From: Patulibacter americanus DSM 16676
GTDB taxonomy: Bacteria; Actinomycetota; Thermoleophilia; Solirubrobacterales; Solirubrobacteraceae
Assembly (NCBI RefSeq): GCF_000420025.1
Contig: NZ_ATUD01000016.1
Coordinates: forward strand, 1 to 64,000
DNA length: 64,000 bases
Reading direction: 5' to 3'
The translations under genes were made by a program, and so were the position numbers. Below the pieces are notes generated by a model. That model did not search any database. It was not told the origin of the DNA and saw only the letters and a list, made by a program, of their open reading frames with translations. Shown in pieces: positions 18,162-26,427 of this stretch (its first letter is position 1; every line of letters starts with the position of its first letter).

Positions 18162-18824
18162 ATGTCCCGCCTGCGCCCCCGCCTCAGCTACGCCAACGTC
18201 GTCGCCACGCTCGCGCTCTTCGCCGCGCTCAGCACCGGCGGCGCCTACGCCGCCGACCGCCTCGACGGCCGCGACCTGCGCACCGGCAGCGTCACCGGCG
18301 CCAAGATCAAGAACCGGTCGCTCACCCGCAGCGACATCAAGAACGGCACGCTCAGCTCCAAGCAGCTCAGCGCGTCCGTGCGGCGCCAGCTCGCCGCGAA
18401 GGGCGGCGGCGGTACGGGCCCGCAGGGGCCCGCGGGCAAGACGGGGCCCCGCGGCCGCACCGGCGCGACCGGCAAGACCGGGAAGACGGGGCCGGCCGGC
18501 AAGACGGGCGCCACCGGGGCGCGCGGCGCCACCGGTCCCGCCGGCGCGACGGGTCCGATCGGCCCCGCGGGTCCCGCCGGCGCCGCCGGCCCCGTCGTGG
18601 CCCTCCGCAGCACCGTCGCCGAGGAGACGACCGTCGGCACCACCCCGCGTACCGTCGCGCTCACCTGCCCCGGCGACGGTCTGGCGCTCGGCGCCACGGC
18701 GACCTCGCCCGACGGCGCCACGTTCAGCGCACCGCAGTACGGGCGCTCGACCTCTCAGGTCACCGTCACCGGCGCGGCCTCCGGCTCGCGCTACCGCGTC
18801 GAGCTGACCTGCCTCTCCCTCTAG
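18162..18824 (+). CDS. Collagen-like (Gly-X-Y) repeat secreted protein
   Basis: A 220-residue protein. The N-terminal signal-like segment ([20 protein letters not shown] then AYAADRLDG) and the following [20 protein letters not shown] are of a type I associate with collagen-like proteins of Solirubrobacterales. Residues about 83-145 are Gly-X-Y triplets such as [19 protein letters not shown] and [16 protein letters not shown], expected to form a triple helix. A ~75-residue C-terminal domain with two Cys follows (LTCPGDG and LTCLSL). A TACCCT seven bases before the ATG and no ribosome site suggest a leaderless message. It probably forms surface filaments. Confidence 0.85.
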   Translation: MSRLRPRLSYANVVATLALFAALSTGGAYAADRLDGRDLRTGSVTGAKIKNRSLTRSDIKNGTLSSKQLSASVRRQLAAKGGGGTGPQGPAGKTGPRGRTGATGKTGKTGPAGKTGATGARGATGPAGATGPIGPAGPAGAAGPVVALRSTVAEETTVGTTPRTVALTCPGDGLALGATATSPDGATFSAPQYGRSTSQVTVTGAASGSRYRVELTCLSL

Positions 18825-18857
18825 CGTGCGAGGGGGTGGGGGAGGCACCCCGCCCCG

Positions 18858-19856
18858 CTACCGCGGCAGCGTCTCGTAGCTCGAGACGAGCGGGTACTTG
18901 CTGACCGGCGAGGAGATGACGACGCGGTAGTTGCGGCGGCTGCGCACGCCGCCGGTCGCGTCGGAGACGGCCACGCGGTTGGCGCCCGCCTTCGCGCAGA
19001 CGTTGATCGTGCGGACGAGCGTGGTGCCGCGCGAGACCTTGCGGTGGACCGCGACGGTGATCGGCGCCGCGCGGCGCATCGTCACGCGCACGTTCATGCC
19101 GCGCCGGCCGCGCTTCGTGGTCCGCACGTCCCACAGGGGGCTCTCGCCGCCCTTGCCCTCGCCGAACCCGGCGCACGTCGACAGGTCCTCCACGCCCGCC
19201 TTCGTGCCGGCGCGGGGCCCGGATCCCCCGGTCGAGCCCGACGAGCGGCCCGCACCCACGTACGTCACCTTGCGGCAGCCGACGACGACGTCGAACGCCT
19301 TGTCGGCGCGCACCGTGCCGGCGTAGCCCGCGGCGCACGAGATCCGCTCGGGGCAGCCGTCCGCGGCCTCGAGCGCGCCGGTCCCGCCGCCCAGCCGCAC
19401 CGCGACGGGGATCCAGGCGCAGACGCCGCTGCCGCCCTTCGCCTTCGTGTTGAACTGGATCACGGAGCGCTCGCCCTTCGCCGCCGCGTCGATCACGAGC
19501 TCGCGGAACCGGCGCATGTCGCAGCGCCACGACGCGTACGGGTTGTTCGTCGCCGGGCAGCCGGCGGGGGCGGCCAGCGCGGGGGCCTTGTGGTCCACGA
19601 GCCAGACGCACGGCACCTTCATGCCGGCGAACGGGCCGGCCGCGGTCGGGTCGACGGCGCAGCGCAGGTGGGAGAGGACGTTGACCGAGTCGCTCGAGCC
19701 CGCCAGCGTCCAGTGCAGGGTGCTCGTGCCGTCGGCGTTGGGCTCGGCGACGAGCGGCGCGGAGGGTGGAGACCCGGCGGCCGTCGCGGGGCCGGCGGCA
19801 CCGACAGCGCCCGCGAGGACGAGGAGCAGGAACACGCAGGCACGGCGAAGCGGCAC
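18858..19856 (-). CDS. Secreted protein of unknown function, Cys-rich
   Basis: A 332-residue protein starting at GTG 19856 with a signal peptide (VPLRRACVFLLLVLAGAVGA then AGPATAAG). The mature part has many cysteines (for example HLRCAVDP, MKVPCVWLVD, PAGCPATN, WRCDMRRF, GVCAWIPV, DGCPERISC, VVGCRKVTY, STCAGFG), which suggests disulfide-stabilised extracellular folds. The sequence around ASWRCDMRRFRELVIDAA shows no motif I can name. Longer in-frame extensions up to 20153 run over the divergent promoter and are not credible. Divergent from the gene at 20017. Confidence 0.68.
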   Translation of the reverse strand: MPLRRACVFLLLVLAGAVGAAGPATAAGSPPSAPLVAEPNADGTSTLHWTLAGSSDSVNVLSHLRCAVDPTAAGPFAGMKVPCVWLVDHKAPALAAPAGCPATNNPYASWRCDMRRFRELVIDAAAKGERSVIQFNTKAKGGSGVCAWIPVAVRLGGGTGALEAADGCPERISCAAGYAGTVRADKAFDVVVGCRKVTYVGAGRSSGSTGGSGPRAGTKAGVEDLSTCAGFGEGKGGESPLWDVRTTKRGRRGMNVRVTMRRAAPITVAVHRKVSRGTTLVRTINVCAKAGANRVAVSDATGGVRSRRNYRVVISSPVSKYPLVSSYETLPR

Positions 19857-19931
19857 CCCGTCACGGTACGCCGTCGCACCGCGCACAGGCGCCGGCGTCG
19901 ACAACCGTCCGGGTGCACGCAGCCCCGCACG

Positions 19932-19960
19932 TTGCGCCGAACCGTCCGCCTTCGTATCGT
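19932..19960 (+). promoter_or_regulatory. Candidate promoter for the Lys-rich secreted protein gene
   Basis: TTGCGC (19932-19937) and TATCGT (19955-19960) are separated by the ideal 17 bp. Transcription would start near 19967, immediately before a perfect dyad at 19972-19990. Confidence 0.45.
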
Positions 19961-19971
19961 GCGCCTCCCAA

Positions 19972-19990
19972 CGCGTGCACCGTGCACGCG
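19972..19990. promoter_or_regulatory. Perfect 9-1-9 dyad upstream of 20017
   Basis: CGCGTGCAC and its exact reverse complement GTGCACGCG flank a single C. The dyad lies just downstream of the predicted transcription start and 26 bp before the ATG, as expected for an operator or a 5'-UTR hairpin. Confidence 0.5.
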
Positions 19991-20016
19991 CGTCCCACAC
20001 CAGGAGTGCCTCACCC

Positions 20017-21459
20017 ATGAGTTCCACCACGCCGGCCCGGCGCACCCGGCCGCGTCGCGTCGCCCGCATCGCCGTCGTCGCGAGCACCTTGGCGTGCTCA
20101 CTCGTGGCGGCCGCAGGGGCGCACGCCGCCGGCCCTCGCATCGTGTTCGACATCGCGGTCTACCCCGCCGACTTCATGTGGGACGGCACCACCCAGCCGG
20201 CACCGACGGACACCGCGTCGCACTACGGCCACTACGTCCCCGACCGCGACAACTACGACAGCGAGACCCCGTCGCCCCGGTTCCTGCAACTCCGCGGAGG
20301 CGCCGTCGTCCACGAGTTCGGGACCGACGCCCCGCCGCAGGCGCCGTTCGCCGTCACCGCCGGCGACGTGTTCCGCATGGTGCGCGCGTCGGACGGCGCG
20401 GTCCTGGCCGAGACGCAGTTCACGGGGCACCCGGCCATCACCTCCAGCGTCCTCGGGCAGACCCTCTTCGCGGGGACCACCACCGCCGACGCGACGGATC
20501 GCACCGTCGACCTCTACCGGCGCATCGCCCGCACCGCAGTCGGCCGGCACTACATCCCGACGACGTACCGCTGGGTCGACACCACGCCGCGCCCCGCGGA
20601 CGCGCCCGACTACGACGAGAGCGCCCGCGTCGACGACGGCGGGTACGTGCCGTCGGCGCCCGGCACGCCGGCCCCCGACCACTACTGGAAGCTGACCGTC
20701 GACCGGCCCGGGTACCACCAGACGTCCGTGCAGACGTCGAACGATCCGGAGATCATCTCGGCGGGCAAGCTCGAGGCCGTCACGCCGACCGCGTTCTCCG
20801 GCTCGTTCGCCACACCGGCGATCGCCGGCGACTGGGTGCAGGTCCGCCAGACCACGCTCGGCTACGCGAACGACTCGCGCACCCAGGTCAGCTTCACCGT
20901 GACCGGCCACGCCGGCGTCGTGCCGCCCCCGCCCGCCCCCGACGCCACGGCGCCGAAGGTCGCGGCGCTCGAGCTCGGCACGCGGTCCATGACCGTGGCG
21001 TCGTTCCTGAAGGACGGGCTCCGCACGTTCACCACGCTCGACGAGCCCGGCGCCGTCGAGCAGCAGCTGCAGGTCTTCGTGAAGGCGGCCAAGAAGGCCC
21101 CGAAGAAGAAGAGCGGCAAGGGCCGCAAGGGCAAGAAGAAGGCGGCGGTCCAGATCGCGGCGAAGGCCAAGCTCGTCGTCGTCGGCACCGGCACCGGCTC
21201 GACCGCCGTCGCCGGCGGCACCGCGAAGGCCGCGGTGCGCTCGGTGAAGGGCGCGAAGGCGGCGCTGGCCAAGACGGGCAAGACCGTCGTCAGCGCCAAC
21301 CTCGTCACGGTGGTCAAGGACGCCGCCGGCAACGCCACGACGGTCAACACCCCGGTCAAGCTGACCGGCAACAAGGTCGCCAAGGCGACGAGGAAGACCA
21401 CGAAGAAGTCCCCGAAGAAGGGCAAGGGCAAGAAGGGCTCCAAGGGCGCGCGGAAGTAG
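20017..21459 (+). CDS. Secreted protein with extremely lysine-rich C-terminal tail
   Basis: A 480-residue protein. ATG 20017 follows an AGGAG and gives a long basic signal peptide (RRTRPRRVARIAVVASTLAC ending AAGAHAAG). Residues about 35-310 form an unrecognised, Tyr/Asp-rich extracellular domain (YPADFMWDGTTQ, HYIPTTYRWVD, DHYWKLTVDRPGYHQ). After a PPPPAPDATAPK linker the C-terminal ~170 residues alternate beta-like strands with basic stretches: KKAPKKKSGKGRKGKKK near residue 355-371 and a terminal KKSPKKGKGKKGSKGARK. The polybasic tail could bind anionic polysaccharide, teichoic-acid-like polymers or DNA. The tail is real coding sequence with normal codon use for this genome. Function unknown. 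Confidence 0.75.
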   Translation: MSSTTPARRTRPRRVARIAVVASTLACSLVAAAGAHAAGPRIVFDIAVYPADFMWDGTTQPAPTDTASHYGHYVPDRDNYDSETPSPRFLQLRGGAVVHEFGTDAPPQAPFAVTAGDVFRMVRASDGAVLAETQFTGHPAITSSVLGQTLFAGTTTADATDRTVDLYRRIARTAVGRHYIPTTYRWVDTTPRPADAPDYDESARVDDGGYVPSAPGTPAPDHYWKLTVDRPGYHQTSVQTSNDPEIISAGKLEAVTPTAFSGSFATPAIAGDWVQVRQTTLGYANDSRTQVSFTVTGHAGVVPPPPAPDATAPKVAALELGTRSMTVASFLKDGLRTFTTLDEPGAVEQQLQVFVKAAKKAPKKKSGKGRKGKKKAAVQIAAKAKLVVVGTGTGSTAVAGGTAKAAVRSVKGAKAALAKTGKTVVSANLVTVVKDAAGNATTVNTPVKLTGNKVAKATRKTTKKSPKKGKGKKGSKGARK

Positions 21460-21596
21460 GCGCGGGCGGCGGGCGGCGGGCGGCGTCGGCGGCCCGCCCC
21501 GCCCCCGAATCCTGGTTCGTTTGATCCTGCAAGTCTTCGGGTAAGTGACCCCGATCACGGTCCCGACCAGGGGGACCGATGGAGGAGGGAGACCCG

Positions 21597-23087
21597 ATGA
21601 GCAGGAACGCGGAGCTGGGCACCATCAAGACGGACGTCGCGGCGCGACTCGACCGTCTCCCATGGTCACGCTGGCACTGGATGATCGTCATCGGCCTCGG
21701 CACGGTGTGGATCCTCGACGGCCTCGAGGTCACGCTCGTCGGCAACGTCGGGGGGCGCATCGCCGAGGAGGGCAGCGGTCTCGACATCAGCGCAGCCGAG
21801 ATCACCGGCCTGGCGGCGTCGCTCTACGTGGCGGGCGCGTGCGTCGGCGCCCTCTTCTTCGGGCGGCTGACCGACCTCTACGGCCGCAAGAAGCTCTTCA
21901 TCATCACCCTGCTCGTCTACCTGACGGGCACGGCCCTGACGGCGATCTCGATGAACCCGCTGTGGTTCTTCGCCTGCCGGTTCCTGACCGGGTTCGGCAT
22001 CGGCGGCGAGTACGCGGCGATCAACTCCGCGATCGACGAGCTGATCCCGAGCCGTGTGCGCGGGCGGGTGGACCTGATCATCAACGGCTCGTTCTGGCTC
22101 GGGGCCGTCGGCGGCTCGCTGCTGTCCATCGTGATGCTGAACGAGTCGCTGTTCGCCCCGAACCTCGGCTGGCGGCTCGCGTTCGCCCTCGGCGTCGTGA
22201 TGGGCTTCGTCGTCCTCCTCGTCCGCCGGCACGTGCCGGAGAGCCCGCGGTGGTTGTTCATCCACGGTCGCGAGGACGAGGCCAACGCGCTCATCGACGA
22301 CATCGAGCGGCAGGTCGAGGAGTCCATCGGCCGCAAGCTCGAGCCCGTCGACTCGACGATCACGATCCACCAGCGCAAGGCGATCGGGTTCGGCGAGATC
22401 GCCAAGGCGCTCGTCCGGCTCTACCCCAAGCGGACCGTCCTCGGGTTCTCGCTGTTCGTCGGTCAGGCGTTCCTCTACAACGCCATCACCTTCGGCTACG
22501 CGACGATCCTGATCGAGTTCTTCGACATCGACAGCGGCCAGACGGGCTACTACTACGCCGTCATCGCGCTGGGCAACTTCATGGGGCCCCTGCTGCTCGG
22601 CGGCCTGTTCGACTCGATCGGCCGGCGGATCATGATCTCCGGCACCTACATCACCTCGGGCGTGCTGCTGCTCGTCACCGCGTGGCTGTTCCAGGCCGGC
22701 CACCTGTCCGCCACCACGATGACGCTCTGCTGGTGCGCCGTCCTCTTCTTCGCCTCGACGGGGGCGAGCTCGGCGTACCTGACGGTCTCGGAGGTGTTCC
22801 CGATGGAGACCCGGGCGATGGCGATCGCGTTCTTCTACGCCATCGGCACCGCGGTCGGCGGCATCACGGGCCCGCAGGTCTTCTCCCGCATGGTCGAGAG
22901 CGGCGAGGAGTCCCAGGTCGCCCTCGCCTTCGCCATCGGCGCCTCCCTGATGCTGATCGCGGGCATCGTGGCGATCTTCTTCTCGGTCGACGCCGAGGGC
23001 AAGAGCCTGGAGGACATCGCCCGGCCCCTGACGGCGGGGGACGACGACGCGGCCCCGCCGAAGGCGTCCGCGGCTGCCACCGGCTGA
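21597..23087 (+). CDS. MFS transporter (sugar porter/metabolite:H+ symporter type)
   Basis: A 496-residue, 12-helix major facilitator. Motif A appears in the loop after helix 2 as [11 protein letters not shown], and the central loop has the [20 protein letters not shown] signature (PESPRWL) of the sugar porter/aromatic acid-H+ symporter branches. [21 protein letters not shown] after helix 4 fits the metabolite:H+ symporter type. The ATG at 21597 is preferred over 21579 because GGAGGAG lies 8-10 bp before it. It stands alone and is closed by the hairpin at 23104-23131. The substrate is not predictable. Confidence 0.87.
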   Translation: MSRNAELGTIKTDVAARLDRLPWSRWHWMIVIGLGTVWILDGLEVTLVGNVGGRIAEEGSGLDISAAEITGLAASLYVAGACVGALFFGRLTDLYGRKKLFIITLLVYLTGTALTAISMNPLWFFACRFLTGFGIGGEYAAINSAIDELIPSRVRGRVDLIINGSFWLGAVGGSLLSIVMLNESLFAPNLGWRLAFALGVVMGFVVLLVRRHVPESPRWLFIHGREDEANALIDDIERQVEESIGRKLEPVDSTITIHQRKAIGFGEIAKALVRLYPKRTVLGFSLFVGQAFLYNAITFGYATILIEFFDIDSGQTGYYYAVIALGNFMGPLLLGGLFDSIGRRIMISGTYITSGVLLLVTAWLFQAGHLSATTMTLCWCAVLFFASTGASSAYLTVSEVFPMETRAMAIAFFYAIGTAVGGITGPQVFSRMVESGEESQVALAFAIGASLMLIAGIVAIFFSVDAEGKSLEDIARPLTAGDDDAAPPKASAAATG

Positions 23088-23103
23088 AGGACGGCGCGTC
23101 CGA

Positions 23104-23131
23104 CCCGCGGCGGGGGAGACCCCGCCGCGGG
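23104..23131 (+). terminator. Hairpin terminator after the MFS gene
   Basis: A perfect 12-bp stem CCCGCGGCGGGG / CCCCGCCGCGGG closed by a stable GAGA (GNRA) tetraloop, 16 bp after the MFS stop. Confidence 0.65.
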
Positions 23132-23270
23132 AAGGCCCGTGCGTCGTGCCCAGGCGCTTGGGCTTGCAAGGCGCGCGGACTGGACGGCGCGCGGACTGGG
23201 GGGCGCGCGACATCCGTCCGCTCGCGTTTCGAAACACGCCCGAAGCGCCGTCCCGCGCCGATGCGCGATC

Positions 23271-23681
23271 ATGACCGCGATGCCGACACCCGCCGAGACC
23301 AAGCTCGGACTCGACCCCGAGCTCCCGAAGCACATCGAGAAGCCGTGGGGCCACGAGGTGTGGTTCGCCCACACCGAGCGCTACGCGGGCAAGATCATCA
23401 CCGTGCTGGCCGGCCACAAGCTGTCGCTGCAGTACCACGAGGCCAAGGACGAGACCTCGCACCTGGTCTCCGGCCGCATGCGCCTGTGGCAGGGCACGGA
23501 CCGCGACGCCCTGACGGAGACGATCATCGAGCCGGGCGCCACGTGGCGCAACACGGCGGGCACGATCCACACCGTCGAGGCCATCGAGGACGCCACGTTC
23601 TTCGAGGTCTCCACCCCCGAGCTCGACGACGTCGTGCGGCTCGAGGACCAGTACGGTCGCGAGGGCACCTCGGCCCCGTAG
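23271..23681 (+). CDS. Cupin, mannose-6-phosphate isomerase type II-like
   Basis: A 136-residue single-domain cupin. KPWGHEVWFAHTERYAGKII is the characteristic start of phosphomannose isomerase type II/GMP cupin domains; LSLQYHEAKDETSHLVSGRM and GTIHTVEAIEDATFFEVSTP supply the metal-binding His/Glu pattern and second cupin motif. It lacks the nucleotidyltransferase domain of ManC-type fusions, so it is either a small sugar-6-phosphate isomerase or a sugar-binding cupin. ATG 23271 or 23280 may be used. It may supply mannose/fructose phosphate to nucleotide-sugar synthesis for the glycan clusters. Confidence 0.82.
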   Translation: MTAMPTPAETKLGLDPELPKHIEKPWGHEVWFAHTERYAGKIITVLAGHKLSLQYHEAKDETSHLVSGRMRLWQGTDRDALTETIIEPGATWRNTAGTIHTVEAIEDATFFEVSTPELDDVVRLEDQYGREGTSAP

Positions 23682-23747
23682 TCGCCGGCCGCTCGGACAC
23701 GCGTCCAGCGGCGTTCAGGTCTCCGCCATCCGGCCGAACAGGCGGGC

Positions 23748-23939
23748 ATGACCCTGCTCCTGTTGGCCGTGGCCGGTTGGCTCGTCGCCAACGTCCTCTT
23801 CGTCGTCTGGGTGACGCACCTGTCGCGGCGCGGGCAGGAGCGGCGCCGTGCGACGCGCGACGGCGGCCGGCGCGGCGTGCTGACGCAGGAGCGCGTGACG
23901 GACTCCCGCGCCGCCGGGCAGGACCACGCAGCCGCCTGA
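23748..23939 (+). CDS. Small single-pass membrane protein
   Basis: A 63-residue protein: one N-terminal hydrophobic helix (LLLLAVAGWLVANVLFVVWV) followed by a basic, polar tail (SRRGQERRRATRDGGRRG). It ends 1 bp before the convergent PHP phosphatase gene. The protein at 26877-27188 has the same plan: N-terminal helix then LSRRG and a basic tail. Unknown function. Confidence 0.6.
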   Translation: MTLLLLAVAGWLVANVLFVVWVTHLSRRGQERRRATRDGGRRGVLTQERVTDSRAAGQDHAAA

Positions 23940-23940
23940 G

Positions 23941-24708
23941 CTAGCGGCGGAACCAGCGGCGGCGCTCGGGCGCCGGCTGGAACGGCGGGCGCGGCGGGAT
24001 CGGGATGCCCGCCAACATGGAGCGCGGCACCTGCTCGCCCATCCACTCCGTGAGCGGGGCGTAGCCGGCCTCCTCCATCTCGTGGATCAGGCCGGGGGAG
24101 CGGTGCGTGGCGTCGTGGCTGTCGGAGCTGACCACGTGCACGAGGCCCGCATCGACGTAGCGACGCGCCGAGGCCTGCACCGTGCGACCGAAGAACCCGG
24201 TCAGCGCGTTCGCGGTCACCTGGGCCCGGCAGCCCCCTGCCACGAGGCGGGCCAGCAAGTCGGGGTCGGTGTGGAACGACGCGCACCGCTCCGGGTGAGC
24301 GAGCAGCACGCGCACCCCGCGGCTCTGGACGATCCCGACGAGACCCTCCACGCCGGGCGAGTCGACCGAGATCGGGGCCTCGAGCAGGAGCCACGGGCCG
24401 TCGCCCAGGCGGAACCCGGCGAGCTGCTTCGCCGTCAGGTCCACGGCGCGGGTCAGCGCCACCTCGGCGCCGGCGAGCACCTCGAGCTCGATGCCCTCCT
24501 CGCGCAGCGCGGCGTTCAGCGCGGCGACGCCCGTCGTGATCTCGTCGGCCGTCGTCGGGTAGTCCCAGCTGACGTGCGGCGTGGCGATGACGGTGCGGGT
24601 GCCGCGGGCCACGTGTTCGCGGGCCATCGCCAGGCTGCCCTCGAGGTCGGCCGGGCCGTCGTCGACGCCGGGGAGGATGTGGCAGTGCAGATCGATCACG
24701 GGCACCAC
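23941..24708 (-). CDS. PHP-domain tyrosine-protein phosphatase, CpsB/CapC/YwqE family
   Basis: A 255-residue metal-dependent phosphatase. The PHP metal-ligand motifs are all present: IDLHCHILPGVDDGP near the N-terminus (HxH and the DDGP of CpsB), VIATPHVSWDY, GAEVAL, VLLAHPERCASF and HVVSSDSHDATHR. CpsB/YwqE enzymes dephosphorylate the tyrosine cluster of BY-kinases that control capsule synthesis, so the natural partner is the autokinase at 2026-3636, about 20 kb away. GTG 24708 starts it; the next in-frame GTG is three codons on. The tail is basic and proline-rich (PPRPPFQPAPERRRWFRR). Confidence 0.88.
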   Translation of the reverse strand: MVPVIDLHCHILPGVDDGPADLEGSLAMAREHVARGTRTVIATPHVSWDYPTTADEITTGVAALNAALREEGIELEVLAGAEVALTRAVDLTAKQLAGFRLGDGPWLLLEAPISVDSPGVEGLVGIVQSRGVRVLLAHPERCASFHTDPDLLARLVAGGCRAQVTANALTGFFGRTVQASARRYVDAGLVHVVSSDSHDATHRSPGLIHEMEEAGYAPLTEWMGEQVPRSMLAGIPIPPRPPFQPAPERRRWFRR

Positions 24709-24781
24709 CGATGATGCAGGATGGGGCAGGGGCGCGCGGACGGCGCGCCGACCGCCCCACCCGTCCGGCGGAGCCGGTGGC

Positions 24782-25096
24782 TCAGGCCCCGGACGCCCAG
24801 CGCGTCAGCGCGGCGCGGCCGAGCGTGGTCAGCTCGCCCGACGTGTTCATCCAGTCGGCGCGGTGCAGCGCGATCGCGGCCTCCACGGGCTCGGGGAGCT
24901 CGGCCTCCTCGCCCGTGTAGAGCTCGGGGAGCAGGTCGCGCGGGTCCTGGATGTCGTCGGGCTCGGCCTGCCACTCCGTCGAGGTCGCGGACCACCGGCC
25001 GAAGATCGAACGGGCCACCCAACGGCCGGAGTCGAACGCGGCGAGCCAACGGCCCTCCTGATCCGTCGGCATGGCGGTGGGGCGGTCAGGAGACAT
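24782..25096 (-). CDS. Hypothetical protein, 104 residues
   Basis: A small soluble protein, Trp-rich (RWLAAFDSGRWVARSIFGRW, STEWQAEPDD, HRADWMNTSG), with an acidic centre (DLLPELYTGEEAELPEPVEA). ATG 25096 or 25078/25072 may be the start. Codon use matches the genome and no signal peptide or membrane segment is seen. It lies 73 bp upstream of and in the same direction as the PHP phosphatase. Not recognised. Confidence 0.6.
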   Translation of the reverse strand: MSPDRPTAMPTDQEGRWLAAFDSGRWVARSIFGRWSATSTEWQAEPDDIQDPRDLLPELYTGEEAELPEPVEAAIALHRADWMNTSGELTTLGRAALTRWASGA

Positions 25097-25102
25097 GAGT
25101 CA

Positions 25103-25115
25103 AAGAATATTTCTT
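25103..25115. repeat. AT-rich palindrome
   Basis: AAGAA-TAT-TTCTT, a perfect inverted repeat that stands out against the GC-rich background. It lies 7 bp upstream of the ATG at 25096 on the - strand, so it could be an operator or part of the promoter. Confidence 0.4.
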
Positions 25116-25164
25116 GTGGTGGCCGGATGTCGTACGGATGGAACACTACGACCAATGTTGTAAC

Positions 25165-25180
25165 TCTCCCTGAGGGGAGA
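25165..25180. repeat. Short hairpin TCTCCC/GGGAGA
   Basis: TCTCCC (25165-25170) and GGGAGA (25175-25180) form a 6-bp stem with a TGAG loop in the 225-bp gap between divergent genes. The gap (25097-25321) otherwise holds the AT-rich palindrome at 25103 and the -10-like TACGCT at 25310. Confidence 0.3.
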
Positions 25181-25321
25181 ATCGGGTGGCGCCGGTGACG
25201 CACATGCCCAGGTCCCGACCCTGCGAAGCAGGCTCGTCGCGCATTCCCGATCGAGTATGGGGCCTGGGGCGGCCGGTCGGCCGTTCCCGTGTCCGGCCCG
25301 GCGGGCCACTACGCTCGGACC

Positions 25322-25756
25322 ATGAGCATCCCCGAGCGCGTCCAGGCCGACATCACCGCCGCGATGAAGGCGGGCGACAAGGGACGCGTCGGCGCCCTGC
25401 GCCTCGTCCTCTCCGAGCTGCAGAAGGACGCGAAGGAGGGCAAGGACGACGCCGTCGCCGTGCTGCGGCGCGAGCGCAAGCGGCGGGAGGAGTCGGCGGA
25501 GACCTACGAGCAGAACGACCGGCCCGAGCTCGCCCGGGCCGAGCGCTACGAGGCCGAGCTGCTCTCGGGCTACCTGCCGCAGGAGCTCACCGACGACGAG
25601 CTGCAGATCCTCCTCGCCGACGCGATGGCCGAGGTCAACCCCACCTCGCAGAAGGACATGGGGCGCGTGATGCAGGCGGTCATCTCCGCGGCCGAGGGGC
25701 GCGCCGACGGCAAGCGGGTCTCCGCCGCCGTGCGACAGGCGTTGCAGGCGCTGTAG
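25322..25756 (+). CDS. GatB/YqeY domain protein
   Basis: A 144-residue YqeY-family protein. It begins MSIPERVQADITAAMKAGDK and has ALRLVLSELQKDAKEGKDD, RRERKRREESAETYEQNDRP, LLSGYLPQELTDDEL, then the GatB-tail-like part with SQKDMGRVMQAVISAAEGRA and GKRVSAAVRQAL. The fold is that of the tRNA-binding tail of the GatB amidotransferase subunit; the free-standing protein's role is not settled. TACGCT lies six bases before the ATG with no ribosome site, which suggests a leaderless transcript. Confidence 0.9.
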   Translation: MSIPERVQADITAAMKAGDKGRVGALRLVLSELQKDAKEGKDDAVAVLRRERKRREESAETYEQNDRPELARAERYEAELLSGYLPQELTDDELQILLADAMAEVNPTSQKDMGRVMQAVISAAEGRADGKRVSAAVRQALQAL

Positions 25757-25858
25757 CCGGCCTCGTCCGTCTGTCCGGCGGGCCCGGCGAACATCAAGCG
25801 GGGGCCGCGGGAGCCGACCAGAGGGGAGACACCGTCCACGTCGCCGTCCCGAGCCCCC

Positions 25859-26416
25859 GTGTTCTTCGCCCCCTCCACCTCATCCCGCCTGCGGCGCACG
25901 GCCGACCACGTCGGTGCCCCCGGCGACGGTCGGGCGGCCGTGGTCGCCCACCTCGACCGCTGGCGGACGGGTGAGGACGGCGTGTTCGTCCGCGGCGCCC
26001 TCGTGGTGCTGGACGTGGAGACGGACGACGCGCTGCCGACCTGCGGCCCCGCGGCCCGCCGCCGGCTGGGCCGGACCGTCGAGCGCGCGGTCTGCTCCCG
26101 CGTGGTGGCCGGCGACGTCGTCGGGCGCCTCGACGAGGGACGCTTCGTCGTCCTGCGCCGGCTGCTCCGGCTCGACCAGGGGGCCGGCGACCTCGCCGCC
26201 GCGCTGGCGGGCACCGTCGAGCACGCCCTCATCGGCCGGCCCGAGGGCCAGGGCGTGCGGATCACCGCCGGAGGCGCCGTCCTCGGCGGCGGCCCGATCC
26301 CGCCCGGCCGCGAGGCGCTGAGCGCCGTCACCACGGCGATGCTGCGCTACAAGCTGTTCTCGGACGAACGCGTCGCGATCGTCGTGGCCTCGGTCGAGCA
26401 GCCCGTCCTGGGCTGA
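25859..26416 (+). CDS. Degenerate GGDEF-like domain protein
   Basis: A 185-residue protein starting at GTG 25859. The order of elements resembles a GGDEF domain: a first strand GALVVLDVETDD, a helix RRLGRTVERAVCSRVVAGDV, the active-site hairpin region VGRLDEGRFVVLRRLL and a late strand VRITAGGAVLGGG. In a true cyclase the hairpin would read GRxGGDEF; here it is GRLDEGRF, so catalysis is unlikely. It could be a cyclic-di-GMP sensor, a GTP-binding relic or a convergent look-alike. The assignment is structural inference only. Confidence 0.55.
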   Translation: MFFAPSTSSRLRRTADHVGAPGDGRAAVVAHLDRWRTGEDGVFVRGALVVLDVETDDALPTCGPAARRRLGRTVERAVCSRVVAGDVVGRLDEGRFVVLRRLLRLDQGAGDLAAALAGTVEHALIGRPEGQGVRITAGGAVLGGGPIPPGREALSAVTTAMLRYKLFSDERVAIVVASVEQPVLG

Positions 26417-26427
26417 CCCCCGCCGCG

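Noticed and set aside
23170-23200. Direct repeat GCGCGCGGACTGG upstream of the cupin gene as an operator
   Set aside because: The two copies are in simple GC-rich sequence without dyad symmetry or promoter elements; support is too weak.
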